The notes: generated from the sequence alone by a model not told the origin. Positions 46,764 to 55,528 are shown, numbered from the stretch's first letter. The stretch: 64,000 nucleotides of DNA from an uncultured Collinsella sp. (GCA_902493535.1 CABUQG010000002.1:1-64000); one strand, 5' to 3'. Numbers and translations are program-made.

Positions 46764-48286
46764 TGGCGTTCGAGACGTTTGCCGTTCACGCGGCCTGCAT
46801 CCGCGGCGTCGAGGCGATTCCCGTCACGGTCGAGGTCTCGCTTGCCGGCGGCGTTCCGGGCATCCAGATGCTCGGCATACCGAGTATGGAGGTGATGGAG
46901 TCGCGCGGTCGTATTCGCTGCGCGATGCGCTCCGCCGGGTTCGAGATCCCGCGCTCGGGCATTACGGTCAATCTGGCGCCCGGCGATATCCGCAAGACCG
47001 GTAGCGGCTTTGATCTGCCCATCGCCATCGCGGTATTGGCGGCCGATGGGCAGATTCCCCGCGACAACCTCGATCGTTGTCTTATCGCTGGTGAGCTTGG
47101 CTTGGACGGTACGGTGCTTCCTGTCAAGGGCGAGGTGGCGTTTCAGTTATTGGCGCGTGATTTGGGGCTGTCCTTTATCGCCGGCAGGTCAGACCAGCAT
47201 GTGCCACTCGCGGGCGTGGATTGCGGATTCATCGATCATTTGTCTCAGCTTGCTCATGGTATGGGCGATGCCGCGCGGCACTACTTGGATTCCGAGGGCG
47301 TCGAGGCGACCTTTGAGCCTGAGCTCGACTATGCCGACGTGCTGGGGCAGGAAGTCGCTAAACGCGGCATGGCGCTTGCGGCGGCAGGAGAACTCGGCTT
47401 GCTCATGATCGGGTCTCCGGGATCGGGCAAGACGATGCTCGCACGCCGTATGACCGGCATCCTGCCCGAGCTTTCCGTCGAGGATCAACAGGAGGCGCTG
47501 TGCATCCATTCGGTTTTGGGCGAGAACATTGATGGCTTGTTGGCGGGGCACCGGCCCTTCCGCAGTCCCCATCACAGTATTTCGACCGCAGGCCTTATCG
47601 GCGGCGGACGCCCGGTGCACCCGGGAGAGATCAGCCTTGCTCATGGCGGCGTGCTATTTTTGGACGAGCTTGCCGAGTTTCCCACGGGTGTGCTGCAGAC
47701 GCTGCGTCAGCCTATCGAACGCGGCTACGTCAGGATCGTACGCGTCGACGGGGCTTTTTCCTTCCCGTCGCGCTTTCAGCTGCTGGCTGCGAGCAATCCC
47801 TGCCCCTGCGGCTTTTTGGGCGATCGCGAGGTACCGTGTCGCTGCTCGGCGGCGATGGTCGAGCGCTATCGGTCTAAACTGCGCGGTCCTTTGGCCGACC
47901 GTATCGACATGATGATCGATGTGACCCGTCCCGACCCTCAGGTGATTATCGAGGGCGCGGAGGGTATGTCGTCGGCCGAGTTACGTGACTACGTTGTGCG
48001 CGGTCGCGCCTTTCGCGCCTGGCGCGAGTCCCGTATGGACGATGCGGATGCCGAGGCCGAGGATGACGAGACACGGTCCATTGACGGCGTCGTTTCGACC
48101 TTTGAGCTCGATGATGCGGCGGAGAAGTGTGTGCTCGGTCTGTCCAAACGCACGCATCTCACGGGCCGCGGCATCGTGCGCCTGGTGCGTATCGCGCGTA
48201 CAATCGCCGACGTCGCCGAGAGCGAGCAAGTGACGCAGGATCACGTACTCGAGGCGGCGATGTACCAGGGAAGGAGGGACCAATGA
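46763..48286 (+). CDS. yifB: YifB-family Mg-chelatase-like AAA+ ATPase (ComM-like)
   Basis: A 507-residue AAA+ protein. The N-terminal Lon-protease-like fold begins ETFAVHAACIRGVEAIPVTVEVSLAGG. The ATPase has Walker A MIGSPGSGKTMLARRM, RPFRSPHHSISTAGLIGGG, Walker B VLFLDELAEF and the sensor NPCPCGFLGD. A C-terminal Mg_chelatase domain includes LSKRTHLTGRGIVRLVRIARTIAD. Relatives such as ComM act as branch-migration helicases in natural transformation. It overlaps yraN by one base and dprA by four, so these three form a tight unit consistent with DNA uptake or recombination. Confidence 0.93.
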   Translation: MAFETFAVHAACIRGVEAIPVTVEVSLAGGVPGIQMLGIPSMEVMESRGRIRCAMRSAGFEIPRSGITVNLAPGDIRKTGSGFDLPIAIAVLAADGQIPRDNLDRCLIAGELGLDGTVLPVKGEVAFQLLARDLGLSFIAGRSDQHVPLAGVDCGFIDHLSQLAHGMGDAARHYLDSEGVEATFEPELDYADVLGQEVAKRGMALAAAGELGLLMIGSPGSGKTMLARRMTGILPELSVEDQQEALCIHSVLGENIDGLLAGHRPFRSPHHSISTAGLIGGGRPVHPGEISLAHGGVLFLDELAEFPTGVLQTLRQPIERGYVRIVRVDGAFSFPSRFQLLAASNPCPCGFLGDREVPCRCSAAMVERYRSKLRGPLADRIDMMIDVTRPDPQVIIEGAEGMSSAELRDYVVRGRAFRAWRESRMDDADAEAEDDETRSIDGVVSTFELDDAAEKCVLGLSKRTHLTGRGIVRLVRIARTIADVAESEQVTQDHVLEAAMYQGRRDQ

Positions 48287-49218
48287 TGGCCGAGGGAACC
48301 TTCGAGCTGCATCCAGGCGATGCGTTGTATCCCGAGACCGTTTTGGAGCTTTCTGATATACCCCAGACGCTTTATGTGCGCGGCAACCCCGAGGTGCTTT
48401 CGACGCCCGCGCTCTCCATCATCGGCGCGCGCAAGGCCTCGCCGTATGGTCTTGCCGTGGCAGAGCTTGCGGCGAAGGTGGCGGTTGAGGCGGGAGTGAC
48501 GGTAGTTTCGGGCGGTGCGGTCGGTTGTGACCAGGCCTCGGGTTGGGCTGCGGTCAACGCCGGCGGCAAACACGTTGTGGTGCTGGGGACGGGCGCCGAC
48601 GTGGTCTACCCGCGTTCGAGCGCGGGGCTGATTACGCGCACGCTTGATACGGGTGGCGCGGTCGTGTCGATCTCTCCGTGGGGCATGGGTCCGCGCAAGT
48701 TCGCCTTTCCGCGCCGCAATCGCGTAATCGCGGCCCTGTCGCAAGCCCTCTTTGTATCCGAGGCGGGTATGCCTTCTGGGACGTTTTCCACAGCCGAGGC
48801 TGCTATGGATTTGGGGCGCGAACTTCTTGCCGTGCCGGGGTCGATCCTATCGCCCGAGTCGCGTGGCACGAATTACCTCATTGCGAACGGTGCCTGCTGC
48901 ATCGTCGACGAGGAATCTATCGAGATGGCTATCTCACGCATCTACGGAACCCTGCGCTACTCGCGCCCCGATGCTCCCGGCATTGCCGACCTGGATCCAA
49001 CGCAGCAGACCGTGATGCATGCGCTCATCGCCTCTCCGCTCAAGGTCGACGACATCGCGGCGCTCGTCTCGCTCGATGCTGTCGGCGTACTCAAACTCTT
49101 GGGTTCGCTTGAACTCGAGGGTCTTATCGAGCGCATGATGGATGGAAGGTATGCGCCCTCCAAGTTTGCCCTTCACGCCCAGACACCCTTCGGTCACAAT
49201 GGAAAACGTGTCAATTAG
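48283..49218 (+). CDS. dprA: DNA-processing protein DprA/Smf
   Basis: A 311-residue recombination mediator that loads RecA on incoming single-stranded DNA. The Rossmann-like core has SIIGARKASPYG, VVSGGAVGCDQASGWAAVNAGG and PRRNRVIAALSQALFVSEA, the family hallmark. The N-terminal SAM domain of longer members is absent. The C-terminus (about 245-300, DPTQQTVMHALIASPLKVDDIAALV) forms a winged helix. AAGGAGG lies five bases before ATG 48283 and eight before ATG 48286, so either could be the start. It overlaps the end of yifB; trmFO follows directly, with no topA between. Confidence 0.93.
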   Translation: MMAEGTFELHPGDALYPETVLELSDIPQTLYVRGNPEVLSTPALSIIGARKASPYGLAVAELAAKVAVEAGVTVVSGGAVGCDQASGWAAVNAGGKHVVVLGTGADVVYPRSSAGLITRTLDTGGAVVSISPWGMGPRKFAFPRRNRVIAALSQALFVSEAGMPSGTFSTAEAAMDLGRELLAVPGSILSPESRGTNYLIANGACCIVDEESIEMAISRIYGTLRYSRPDAPGIADLDPTQQTVMHALIASPLKVDDIAALVSLDAVGVLKLLGSLELEGLIERMMDGRYAPSKFALHAQTPFGHNGKRVN

Positions 49219-49232
49219 AAAGGTGTTTGCAG

Positions 49233-50570
49233 ATGCAGTTCGATCAGGTGACAGTTATCGGTGGCGGTCTGGCGGGTTCGGAGTGCGCGATCCAGCTGGC
49301 AGATCGCGGTTTTGCCGTAAAGCTGTGCGAGATGCGCCCCCAGGTGAGCTCCCCGGCTCACCATACCGATCACCTGGCAGAGCTCGTCTGCTCGAATTCG
49401 TTTAAGTCGACCCGTCCGGATTCCGCGGCTGGTTTGCTGAAGGCCGAGCTTGAGCGCATGGGTTCAGTCCTGCTCGATTGCGCCCATCGCGCGGCTGTTC
49501 CCGCCGGTGGCGCCTTGGCGGTCGACCGCGTCAAGTTTTCCGAGCTTGTCGAGGCCGAGGTTGCCGCTCGTCCCAATATCGAGGTCGTGCACGGTGAGGT
49601 CACACAGATTCCCGAGGGTCACGTGGTCATTGCCGCGGGCCCGCTGTGTTCACCGGCGCTGAGCGAAGAGGTTATGAAGCTCGTCGGTGGCGATGCCCTG
49701 GCATTCTTTGATGCGGCGGCGCCGATCGTCGATGCCTCCACGCTCGATATGGACGTGCTGTTCTCGCAGTCGCGCTACGAGGAGCAGGGGAGCGGCGACT
49801 ATCTCAACGCTCCGCTCAACAAGGAGGAGTACGAGGCCTTTATCGAGGCGCTTACCACGGCCGACCGCGTGGTGCTCAAAGACTTTGAGGGCGGCGATCT
49901 GTTCCAAGCCTGCCAGCCTGCCGAGGAAGTTGCGCGCACCGGCAAGGACGCCATTCGCTTTGGCGCCATGAAGCCCGTCGGCCTCACCGACCCGCGTACC
50001 GGACGTCGCCCCTGGGCGGCGATTCAGCTGCGTGCCGAGAACAAGGAGAAGACCGCCTATAACCTGGTGGGCTTCCAGACCAACTTGACCTTTGGCGAGC
50101 AGAAGCGCGTCTTCCATATGGTGCCGGGCCTGGAGAACGCTGAGTTCTTCCGCTACGGTGTCATGCACCGCAATACCTTTGTCGACGCCCCTCACGTGCT
50201 CGATAGCACCTTTGCCGTGCCCGGTACCGGCGTGCGCCTGGCCGGTCAGATCACCGGCACCGAGGGGTACATGGAAGCCGTGGCGACAGGTCTGCTCGCG
50301 GCGCTCAACACCTATGCCGAGGCTATCGGTGCCGCGGGCGTCGAGTTGCCGCGTGTGGGCGCCCTGGGTGCGCTCGTGGGCTATGCGACCGATCCTGCCA
50401 CCGTGGGCTATCAGCCTATGCATGTCAACTTTGGCCTGGTGCCGCCACTCGAGGATGGTAAGCGCCGCAGCAAACGCGACCGCTATCAGGCTTATGCGGA
50501 TCGCGCCCTCGAGGCCCTTGATGCCTACTTGGCCACGCGCTCCGACTTGTTTGGAGGCGACCGGTCATAG
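49233..50570 (+). CDS. trmFO: Folate-dependent tRNA (uracil-54-C5)-methyltransferase TrmFO
   Basis: A 445-residue FAD enzyme that makes m5U54 in the T loop using methylenetetrahydrofolate. The dinucleotide motif is VIGGGLAGSECAIQLA. CEMRP, HHTDHLAELVCSNSFKS (nucleophilic cysteine) and LNAPLNKEEYEAF match the family, as do GQITGTEGYMEAVATG and PMHVNFGLVPPLE. ATG 49233 is better spaced from the AGAAAGGTG site than the in-frame TTG 49227. Its stop TAG at 50568-50570 overlaps the probable beginning of the Xer recombinase frame. Confidence 0.95.
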   Translation: MQFDQVTVIGGGLAGSECAIQLADRGFAVKLCEMRPQVSSPAHHTDHLAELVCSNSFKSTRPDSAAGLLKAELERMGSVLLDCAHRAAVPAGGALAVDRVKFSELVEAEVAARPNIEVVHGEVTQIPEGHVVIAAGPLCSPALSEEVMKLVGGDALAFFDAAAPIVDASTLDMDVLFSQSRYEEQGSGDYLNAPLNKEEYEAFIEALTTADRVVLKDFEGGDLFQACQPAEEVARTGKDAIRFGAMKPVGLTDPRTGRRPWAAIQLRAENKEKTAYNLVGFQTNLTFGEQKRVFHMVPGLENAEFFRYGVMHRNTFVDAPHVLDSTFAVPGTGVRLAGQITGTEGYMEAVATGLLAALNTYAEAIGAAGVELPRVGALGALVGYATDPATVGYQPMHVNFGLVPPLEDGKRRSKRDRYQAYADRALEALDAYLATRSDLFGGDRS

Positions 50571-51487
50571 CCTTTGACCTGTACGACACCGTCGACTCGT
50601 TTATCGCCTATATCGCACGTGTTGAGGGACTTTCTCCCAACACGGTGACGGCCTATGGCTCGAGGCTAGAGCGCTTTGCTGTCTGGTGCGAGCGCGAGAA
50701 TATTGATGCTTTCGCTGCCGACGTGCGCACCATTCGTCGCTATCTTGCCGAGCTTTCGCGTGAGCAGGTGGCTCCCCGAACGCTTGCGGCGCACCTGTCG
50801 GCTATTCGATCTCTCTATCGCTGGATGGCTGCCGAGGGGATTGTCGAGGGCGATGCGGTCTCGGCGATCGCATCGCCCAAGCTGCCACGTGACCTGCCGG
50901 GCGTCCTTACGACCCAGCAGGTTGAGGCGCTGCTCAAGACGCCTGATACCTCGACGCCCGCGGGACTGCGCGATGCGGCGATGCTTGAGTTGCTCTATGC
51001 CTCCGGCGCGCGAATCTCGGAGCTCGCGGCGCTCAACGTGGAGTCTATTGGTTGGTCCGAGCGAACGCTGCGACTTTGGGGCAAGGGGAGCAAGGAGCGT
51101 ATCGTCCCTCTGTATCGTCGCGCACTCGAGGCGACGCGTCTCTATATTGAGGAGGGGAGGCCGGAGTTGCTCGCTCAGGCAAAGCGCCGTGACCCCGCTA
51201 CCGGGCCGCATCCGCTGCTTATATCGGCGCGCGGCAATCGCATGAGTGCCGCCATGCTCAGGCGGCGGTTCCATACGCTGGCGACGCTCGCCGGCATTCC
51301 GGCCGACATTGCCCCGCATGCGATGCGCCATACCTTTGCGACCGATTTGCTCGAGGGCGGTGCGGACCTGCGCTCGGTTCAAGAGCTGCTAGGTCATGCG
51401 AGCCTGTCCACGACGCAGATCTACACGCATCTCACGCCCGATCGGCTCAAACGTGCCGTGGCTCAAGCCCATCCCCGCGGCGAATAG
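50567..51487 (+). CDS. XerC/XerD-family tyrosine recombinase with a non-standard start
   Basis: A site-specific recombinase of about 306 residues, probably resolving chromosome dimers. The catalytic set is complete: Arg in ARISELAALN, Lys in GKGSKERIVPL, HAMRHTFATDLLE (His and Arg), GHASLSTTQ and the tyrosine in IYTHL. The N-terminal SAM-like domain is encoded from about 50579 (DTVDSFIAYIARVEGLSPNTV), yet no ATG, GTG or TTG occurs in this frame between the stop at 50519 and GTG 50645. ATA at 50567 lies nine bases after GGAGG (50553-50557) and overlaps the trmFO stop as ATAG. CTG at 50579 is another option. Starting at GTG 50645 would lose the first helix of the domain. The coordinates given assume ATA. 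Confidence 0.8.
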   Translation: MAFDLYDTVDSFIAYIARVEGLSPNTVTAYGSRLERFAVWCERENIDAFAADVRTIRRYLAELSREQVAPRTLAAHLSAIRSLYRWMAAEGIVEGDAVSAIASPKLPRDLPGVLTTQQVEALLKTPDTSTPAGLRDAAMLELLYASGARISELAALNVESIGWSERTLRLWGKGSKERIVPLYRRALEATRLYIEEGRPELLAQAKRRDPATGPHPLLISARGNRMSAAMLRRRFHTLATLAGIPADIAPHAMRHTFATDLLEGGADLRSVQELLGHASLSTTQIYTHLTPDRLKRAVAQAHPRGE

Positions 51488-51536
51488 TGGCTGGGACGTC
51501 CCGCGCCGCACTCAGGTGTGTGGTTTTGATTGCGGG

Positions 51537-51565
51537 TTGGCAGGAAGATGCATTCCTGCTATCAT
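51537..51565 (+). promoter_or_regulatory. Promoter of rpsB-tsf
   Basis: TTGGCA (51537-51542), a 17-base spacer and TATCAT (51560-51565). The implied transcript has a leader of about 135 nucleotides before rpsB, long enough for a ribosomal protein S2 autoregulatory structure. Complementary CCCGGG and CCGGG segments lie in 51628-51658. Confidence 0.65.
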
Positions 51566-51706
51566 TCATCGGGTTGCTTCACGGCAACATGTTTTTATCA
51601 CGCACGCGCGGCTACTTCATACCGTGGTGCCCGGGCTTTGGTAGCACATGTCCGGGTTGGTTTTGGAGGATGACCCCGCGCGGAGGCAAACCACAGGAGG
51701 TTTAAC

Positions 51707-52435
51707 ATGGCTACCAAGATTAATATCCGCACCCTGCTCGAGGCCGGCTGCCACTTCGGTCACCAGACCCGTCGCTGGAACCCCAAGATGAAGCCGTTCA
51801 TCTTCGGTGAGCGCAACGGCATCTACATCCTCGACCTCAAGCAGACCATCCTCGACGCCGACCAGGCCTACACCTTCGTCAAGAACGTCGCCAAGGGCGG
51901 CAACGTGCTGTTCGTCGGCACCAAGAAGCAGGCTCAGGAGGCCGTCAAGAACGCTGCTGAGCGCGCCAACATGCCTTACATCAACCAGCGTTGGCTCGGC
52001 GGCATGCTGACCAACTTCGTCACCATCCGCTCCCGCATCAACCGCATGGAGGAGCTCGAGGCCATGGTCGAGGACGGACGCATGGCTGTTCTGCCCAAGA
52101 AGGAGCAGGCTGTTCTCGGCAAGGAGCTCACCAAGCTCCAGACCAACCTCGGTGGCGCCCGCGACATGAAGGGTCTGCCCCAGGCTCTCTTCGTCATCGA
52201 CACCAAGCGCGAGGAGAACGCCATCAAGGAGGCCCAGCGCCTGAACATCCCCGTCGTCGCTCTGATCGACACCAACTCCGATCCCGACGAGGTCGAGTAC
52301 GGCATCCCCTGCAACGATGACGCTATCTCCGCTGTCACCCTTATGTGCGAGCTCATGGCTGACGCCTGCCTCGCTGGCTCCGGCAAGGAGCAGGTCTCCG
52401 AGGCCGAGATGGCCGCTGAGCCCAAGGCCGAGTAA
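51707..52435 (+). CDS. rpsB: 30S ribosomal protein S2
   Basis: A 242-residue small-subunit protein. It begins NIRTLLEAGCHFGHQTRRWNPKM (RxLLEAGxHFGHQTRRWNPKM conserved). KGGNVLFVGTKKQAQEAV, QRWLGGMLTNFVT and PVVALIDTNSDPDEVEYGIPCNDDA (core IDTNxDPxxVxxxIPxNDDA) follow. The C-terminal tail is short, acidic and Ala/Glu-rich. AGGAGG precedes the ATG. It has its own promoter and a 135-nucleotide leader and is co-transcribed with tsf. Confidence 0.97.
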   Translation: MATKINIRTLLEAGCHFGHQTRRWNPKMKPFIFGERNGIYILDLKQTILDADQAYTFVKNVAKGGNVLFVGTKKQAQEAVKNAAERANMPYINQRWLGGMLTNFVTIRSRINRMEELEAMVEDGRMAVLPKKEQAVLGKELTKLQTNLGGARDMKGLPQALFVIDTKREENAIKEAQRLNIPVVALIDTNSDPDEVEYGIPCNDDAISAVTLMCELMADACLAGSGKEQVSEAEMAAEPKAE

Positions 52436-52480
52436 ATCAGTCTTAGTTAATTCTTTTTCATCTCTTTGAAAGGAACCACA

Positions 52481-53350
52481 ATGGCCCAGATTACCGCCGC
52501 TATGGTCAAGCAGCTCCGCGAGATGACCGACTCCCCGATGATGGAGTGCAAGAAGGCTCTCGTCGAGGCTGACGGCGACATGGACGCCGCTGTCGACGTT
52601 CTGCGTAAGAACGGCCTTGCCAAGGCCGCCAAGAAGGCTGGCCGTGAGACCAACGAGGGCGCTGTCGCCGCGTTCGTCTCCGAGGATGGCAAGACCGGCG
52701 CTCTGCTCGAGCTCTCCTGCGAGACCGACTTCGTTGGCTCCAACGCCAAGTTCACCGGCTTTGCTTCCAAGGTCGCTGAGGTTGTCGCTACCACCGAGCC
52801 TGCTGACGTCGACGCTCTGCTTGAGAAGCCGATGGGCGAGGAGACCGTTTCCTCCGAGCTCACCGAGATGATTCACATCATGGGCGAGAACATGAAGATC
52901 TCCCGCTTCGCCGCCCGTAAGGCCGAGAACGGCGCTCTCGCTTCTTACATCCACATGGGTGGTAAGATCGGCGTCCTCGTCGAGTTTGCTTTCGAGAAGG
53001 CCGAGACCGCTCAGGCTGAGTCCTTCAAGACCTTCGCTCACGACGTTGCCCTTCAGGTTGCCGCCGTCGCCCCGATCTGCGCTACCCGCGATCAGGTTCC
53101 GGCCGAGACCGTCGAGCACGAGAAGCAGATTTACATGGCTCAGGCTGCCGAGTCCGGCAAGCCCGAGGCCATTCAGGAGAAGATGGCTGTCGGCCGTCTG
53201 GAGAAGTTCTACAAGCAGTCCGTGCTCACCGAGCAGGAGTTCATCAAGGACAGCTCCCTCACCATCAAGAAGTACGCTGAGCAGGTCTCCAAGGAGCTCG
53301 GCGACACCATTACCGTCGTTGCCTTTGACCGTCTGGTCCGTGGCGAGTAA
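52481..53350 (+). CDS. tsf: Translation elongation factor Ts
   Basis: A 289-residue nucleotide exchange factor for EF-Tu. The N-terminal UBA-like domain reads VKQLREMTDSPMMECKKALVEADGDMDAAV (MTxxxMMxCKKAL conserved). The core has LSCETDFVG and the C-terminal dimer or exchange domain includes ALQVAAVAP. ATG 52481 follows GAAAGGAA. The in-frame ATG at 52466 lies before this site. It follows rpsB after 45 bases; a strong terminator comes 23 bases downstream. Confidence 0.96.
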   Translation: MAQITAAMVKQLREMTDSPMMECKKALVEADGDMDAAVDVLRKNGLAKAAKKAGRETNEGAVAAFVSEDGKTGALLELSCETDFVGSNAKFTGFASKVAEVVATTEPADVDALLEKPMGEETVSSELTEMIHIMGENMKISRFAARKAENGALASYIHMGGKIGVLVEFAFEKAETAQAESFKTFAHDVALQVAAVAPICATRDQVPAETVEHEKQIYMAQAAESGKPEAIQEKMAVGRLEKFYKQSVLTEQEFIKDSSLTIKKYAEQVSKELGDTITVVAFDRLVRGE

Positions 53351-53373
53351 ATAAGCTCTTGTAGCTGGTAATG

Positions 53374-53408
53374 AGCAGGCTGTGGGTTTTACTCACAGCC
53401 TGCTTTTT
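53374..53408 (+). terminator. Terminator after tsf
   Basis: An 11-bp perfect stem AGCAGGCTGTG / CACAGCCTGCT with a 9-base loop and a TTTTTC run. Confidence 0.93.
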
Positions 53409-53468
53409 CATGGCTCTTCTTAGAGCCTTTGATAGAATGTTGAGAGTTCAATCTAAAGGAGGATCGCT

Positions 53469-54191
53469 TTGTCCGACATCCGATATAAACGCGTGCTTTT
53501 GAAGCTTTCCGGCGAAGCACTGATGGGCGACGGCCAATATGGCATCGACCCCAAGGTTACCGACCATCTTGCCAAGCAGGTCAAGGAGCTGCTCGCCGTT
53601 GGCCATGAGGTCGGCGTCGTTGTCGGCGGCGGCAATATTTTCCGCGGCATGGCCGGCGCTGCCGGTGGCATGGAGCGTGCTCAGGCCGACTACATGGGCA
53701 TGCTGGCAACCGTTATGAACGCGCTCGCCCTGCAGGATGCCTTCGAGCATAACGATGTTCCTTGCCGCGTGATGAGCGCTATCCAGATGAACGAGATCTG
53801 CGAGCCCTATATTCGCCGTCGCGCCATCAACCACCTTTCCAAGGGCAACGTCGTTATTTTTGCCGCCGGTTCGGGCAATCCGTACTTTACGACCGACACC
53901 GCCGCGGCTCTTCGCGCGTGCGAGATCGGCGCCGAGATTCTGATTAAAGCCACCAAGGTTGACGGCATCTACGACAAGGATCCCGTCAAGTGCGCCGATG
54001 CCGTCCGTTTTGACAAGATTACCTATCACGAGGTTCTCGTCCGCGGTCTGCAGGTTATGGATTCCACGGCTACGGCACTGTGCCAGGACAACCGTATGCC
54101 GATTTTGGTCCTCAACATCGATGGCGAGGACACCGTCAAGCGCGCGCTTTCGGGTGAGCCCGTCGGCACGCTCGTCTATCAGGAGGATTAA
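53469..54191 (+). CDS. pyrH: UMP kinase
   Basis: A 240-residue amino-acid-kinase-fold enzyme that phosphorylates UMP. RVLLKLSGEALMG is the phosphate-binding start, VGVVVGGGNIFRG and AINHLSKGNVVIFAAGSGNPYFTTDTAAALRA (GxGNPxFTTDTAA conserved) follow, with KVDGIYDKDP near the end. The TTG start lies after a strong AAAGGAGG site. It begins the run pyrH-frr-uppS-cdsA-dxr-rseP-ispG-proS; frr follows after two bases. Confidence 0.96.
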   Translation: MSDIRYKRVLLKLSGEALMGDGQYGIDPKVTDHLAKQVKELLAVGHEVGVVVGGGNIFRGMAGAAGGMERAQADYMGMLATVMNALALQDAFEHNDVPCRVMSAIQMNEICEPYIRRRAINHLSKGNVVIFAAGSGNPYFTTDTAAALRACEIGAEILIKATKVDGIYDKDPVKCADAVRFDKITYHEVLVRGLQVMDSTATALCQDNRMPILVLNIDGEDTVKRALSGEPVGTLVYQED

Positions 54192-54193
54192 GC

Positions 54194-54730
54194 ATGGCAG
54201 AGAACATCACCGCCCACATGGACAAGTCGCTCGAGTCCCTCAAGCATAACTTCTCCAAGGTCCGTACCGGCCGAGCCAACGCTAACATTCTGTCTGACAT
54301 CACCGTTGATTATTACGGTGTTCCCACGCCGGTCACGCAGGTTGCCGCCGTCAAGACCCCCGAGGCCCACATGCTGCTCATCGAGCCGTGGGACAAGGCG
54401 CTCATCAACGCTATCGTCAAGGCCATCGGCGCTTCCGATCTGGGTATTACCCCCAACTCCGATGGCACCGTCGTTCGTCTTCCGTTCCCGGCTCCCACTG
54501 AGGAGCGCCGTCGCGAGCTCGTCAAGGAGTGCCGCGAGTACGCCGAGCAGGCCAAGGTGTCTATCCGTAACATCCGTCGCGACTTCAACAACAAGCTCGA
54601 GCGCGATGAGGAGCTCACCGAGGACGATGTCCGTCGCGAGCAGGCCAAGGTCCAGAAGCACACTGATGAGTATGTCGCCAAGGTCGAGGAGCTTCTGAAG
54701 GAAAAAGAAGCCGAGGTCATGGAGATCTAA
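54194..54730 (+). CDS. frr: Ribosome recycling factor
   Basis: A 178-residue factor that splits post-termination ribosomes with EF-G. The three-helix domain starts MDKSLESLKHNFSKVRTGRANANILSDI (LxxxFxxxRTGRAxxxxL conserved), and the beta domain has YYGVPTPVTQVAAV and WDKALINAIVKAI. It ends with helix 3 (VRREQAKVQKHTDEYVAKVEELLKEKEAEVM). It is a few residues shorter than the usual 185. ATG 54194 is two bases from the pyrH stop. Confidence 0.96.
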   Translation: MAENITAHMDKSLESLKHNFSKVRTGRANANILSDITVDYYGVPTPVTQVAAVKTPEAHMLLIEPWDKALINAIVKAIGASDLGITPNSDGTVVRLPFPAPTEERRRELVKECREYAEQAKVSIRNIRRDFNNKLERDEELTEDDVRREQAKVQKHTDEYVAKVEELLKEKEAEVMEI

Positions 54731-54731
54731 G

Positions 54732-55526
54732 GTGCAATACGACGAGCATAAACTGGTCGAGTACTTTGCCGACGCCCCTGCGGGCGTCGGTTTTTCCGAC
54801 CTTGACCTCAATAACATTCCGCACCATATCTCGTGCATCATGGACGGCAACGGTCGTTGGGCCACATCGCGCGGTCTTGCACGCACCGAGGGCCACAAGG
54901 CGGGTATCGTCTCCCTTCGCGAGATTATTACCGCCTGCGTGCGTCTGGGCGTCGACGTGCTTTCTGCCTATGCGTTTTCTACCGAAAACTGGAACCGCCC
55001 GCAGCATGAGGTCAACGTCTTGATGCACCTGTTTGCCAAGACGTTTATCGACGAGCTGCCGCTTCTGAAGCGCGAAAACGTGCGCGTTATCTTTTTGGGT
55101 GACATTTCCGCGCTGCCCAAGAAGACCCGTGACGTTTTTGAACGCGGTCTTGTCGAGTGCGCCAATCACACCGGCATGACGCTGGCGCTTGCCGTCAACT
55201 ACGGCGCGCGTGCCGAGATTACCCGCGCTGTCCGTCAGATCGCACTCGACGTTGCCGCCGGTAAGATCGATCCTGCCGCAATTGATGACGACATGGTGGC
55301 TTCCCACCTCTATACCGCCGGTCTTCCCGATCCTGAGCTTGTGATTCGCACCTCTGGTGAGCTGCGCCTTTCGAACTATCTGCTGTGGCAGGTAGCTTAT
55401 TCCGAGTTCTACGTCACCGATACCTATTGGCCCGACTTTGATCGTTGGGGCCTTGTCGACGCCATTTTGGCCTATCAGGGCCGTGACCGTAGGTTTGGTG
55501 GACTGAGCAAGACCAAGGAGGCTTAA
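54732..55526 (+). CDS. uppS: Isoprenyl transferase (undecaprenyl diphosphate synthase)
   Basis: A 264-residue cis-prenyltransferase making the C55 lipid carrier for wall and polysaccharide synthesis. The catalytic aspartate is in CIMDGNGRWA, followed by GHKAGIVSLREII. FSTENWNRP and the C-terminal LVIRTSGELRLSNYLLWQVAYSEFY (RTSGExRxSNFxLWQ conserved) are complete. GTG start one base after frr. The first 30 residues are an extension before the fold. It acts with dxr and ispG in the same operon. Confidence 0.95.
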   Translation: MQYDEHKLVEYFADAPAGVGFSDLDLNNIPHHISCIMDGNGRWATSRGLARTEGHKAGIVSLREIITACVRLGVDVLSAYAFSTENWNRPQHEVNVLMHLFAKTFIDELPLLKRENVRVIFLGDISALPKKTRDVFERGLVECANHTGMTLALAVNYGARAEITRAVRQIALDVAAGKIDPAAIDDDMVASHLYTAGLPDPELVIRTSGELRLSNYLLWQVAYSEFYVTDTYWPDFDRWGLVDAILAYQGRDRRFGGLSKTKEA

Positions 55527-55528
55527 TC

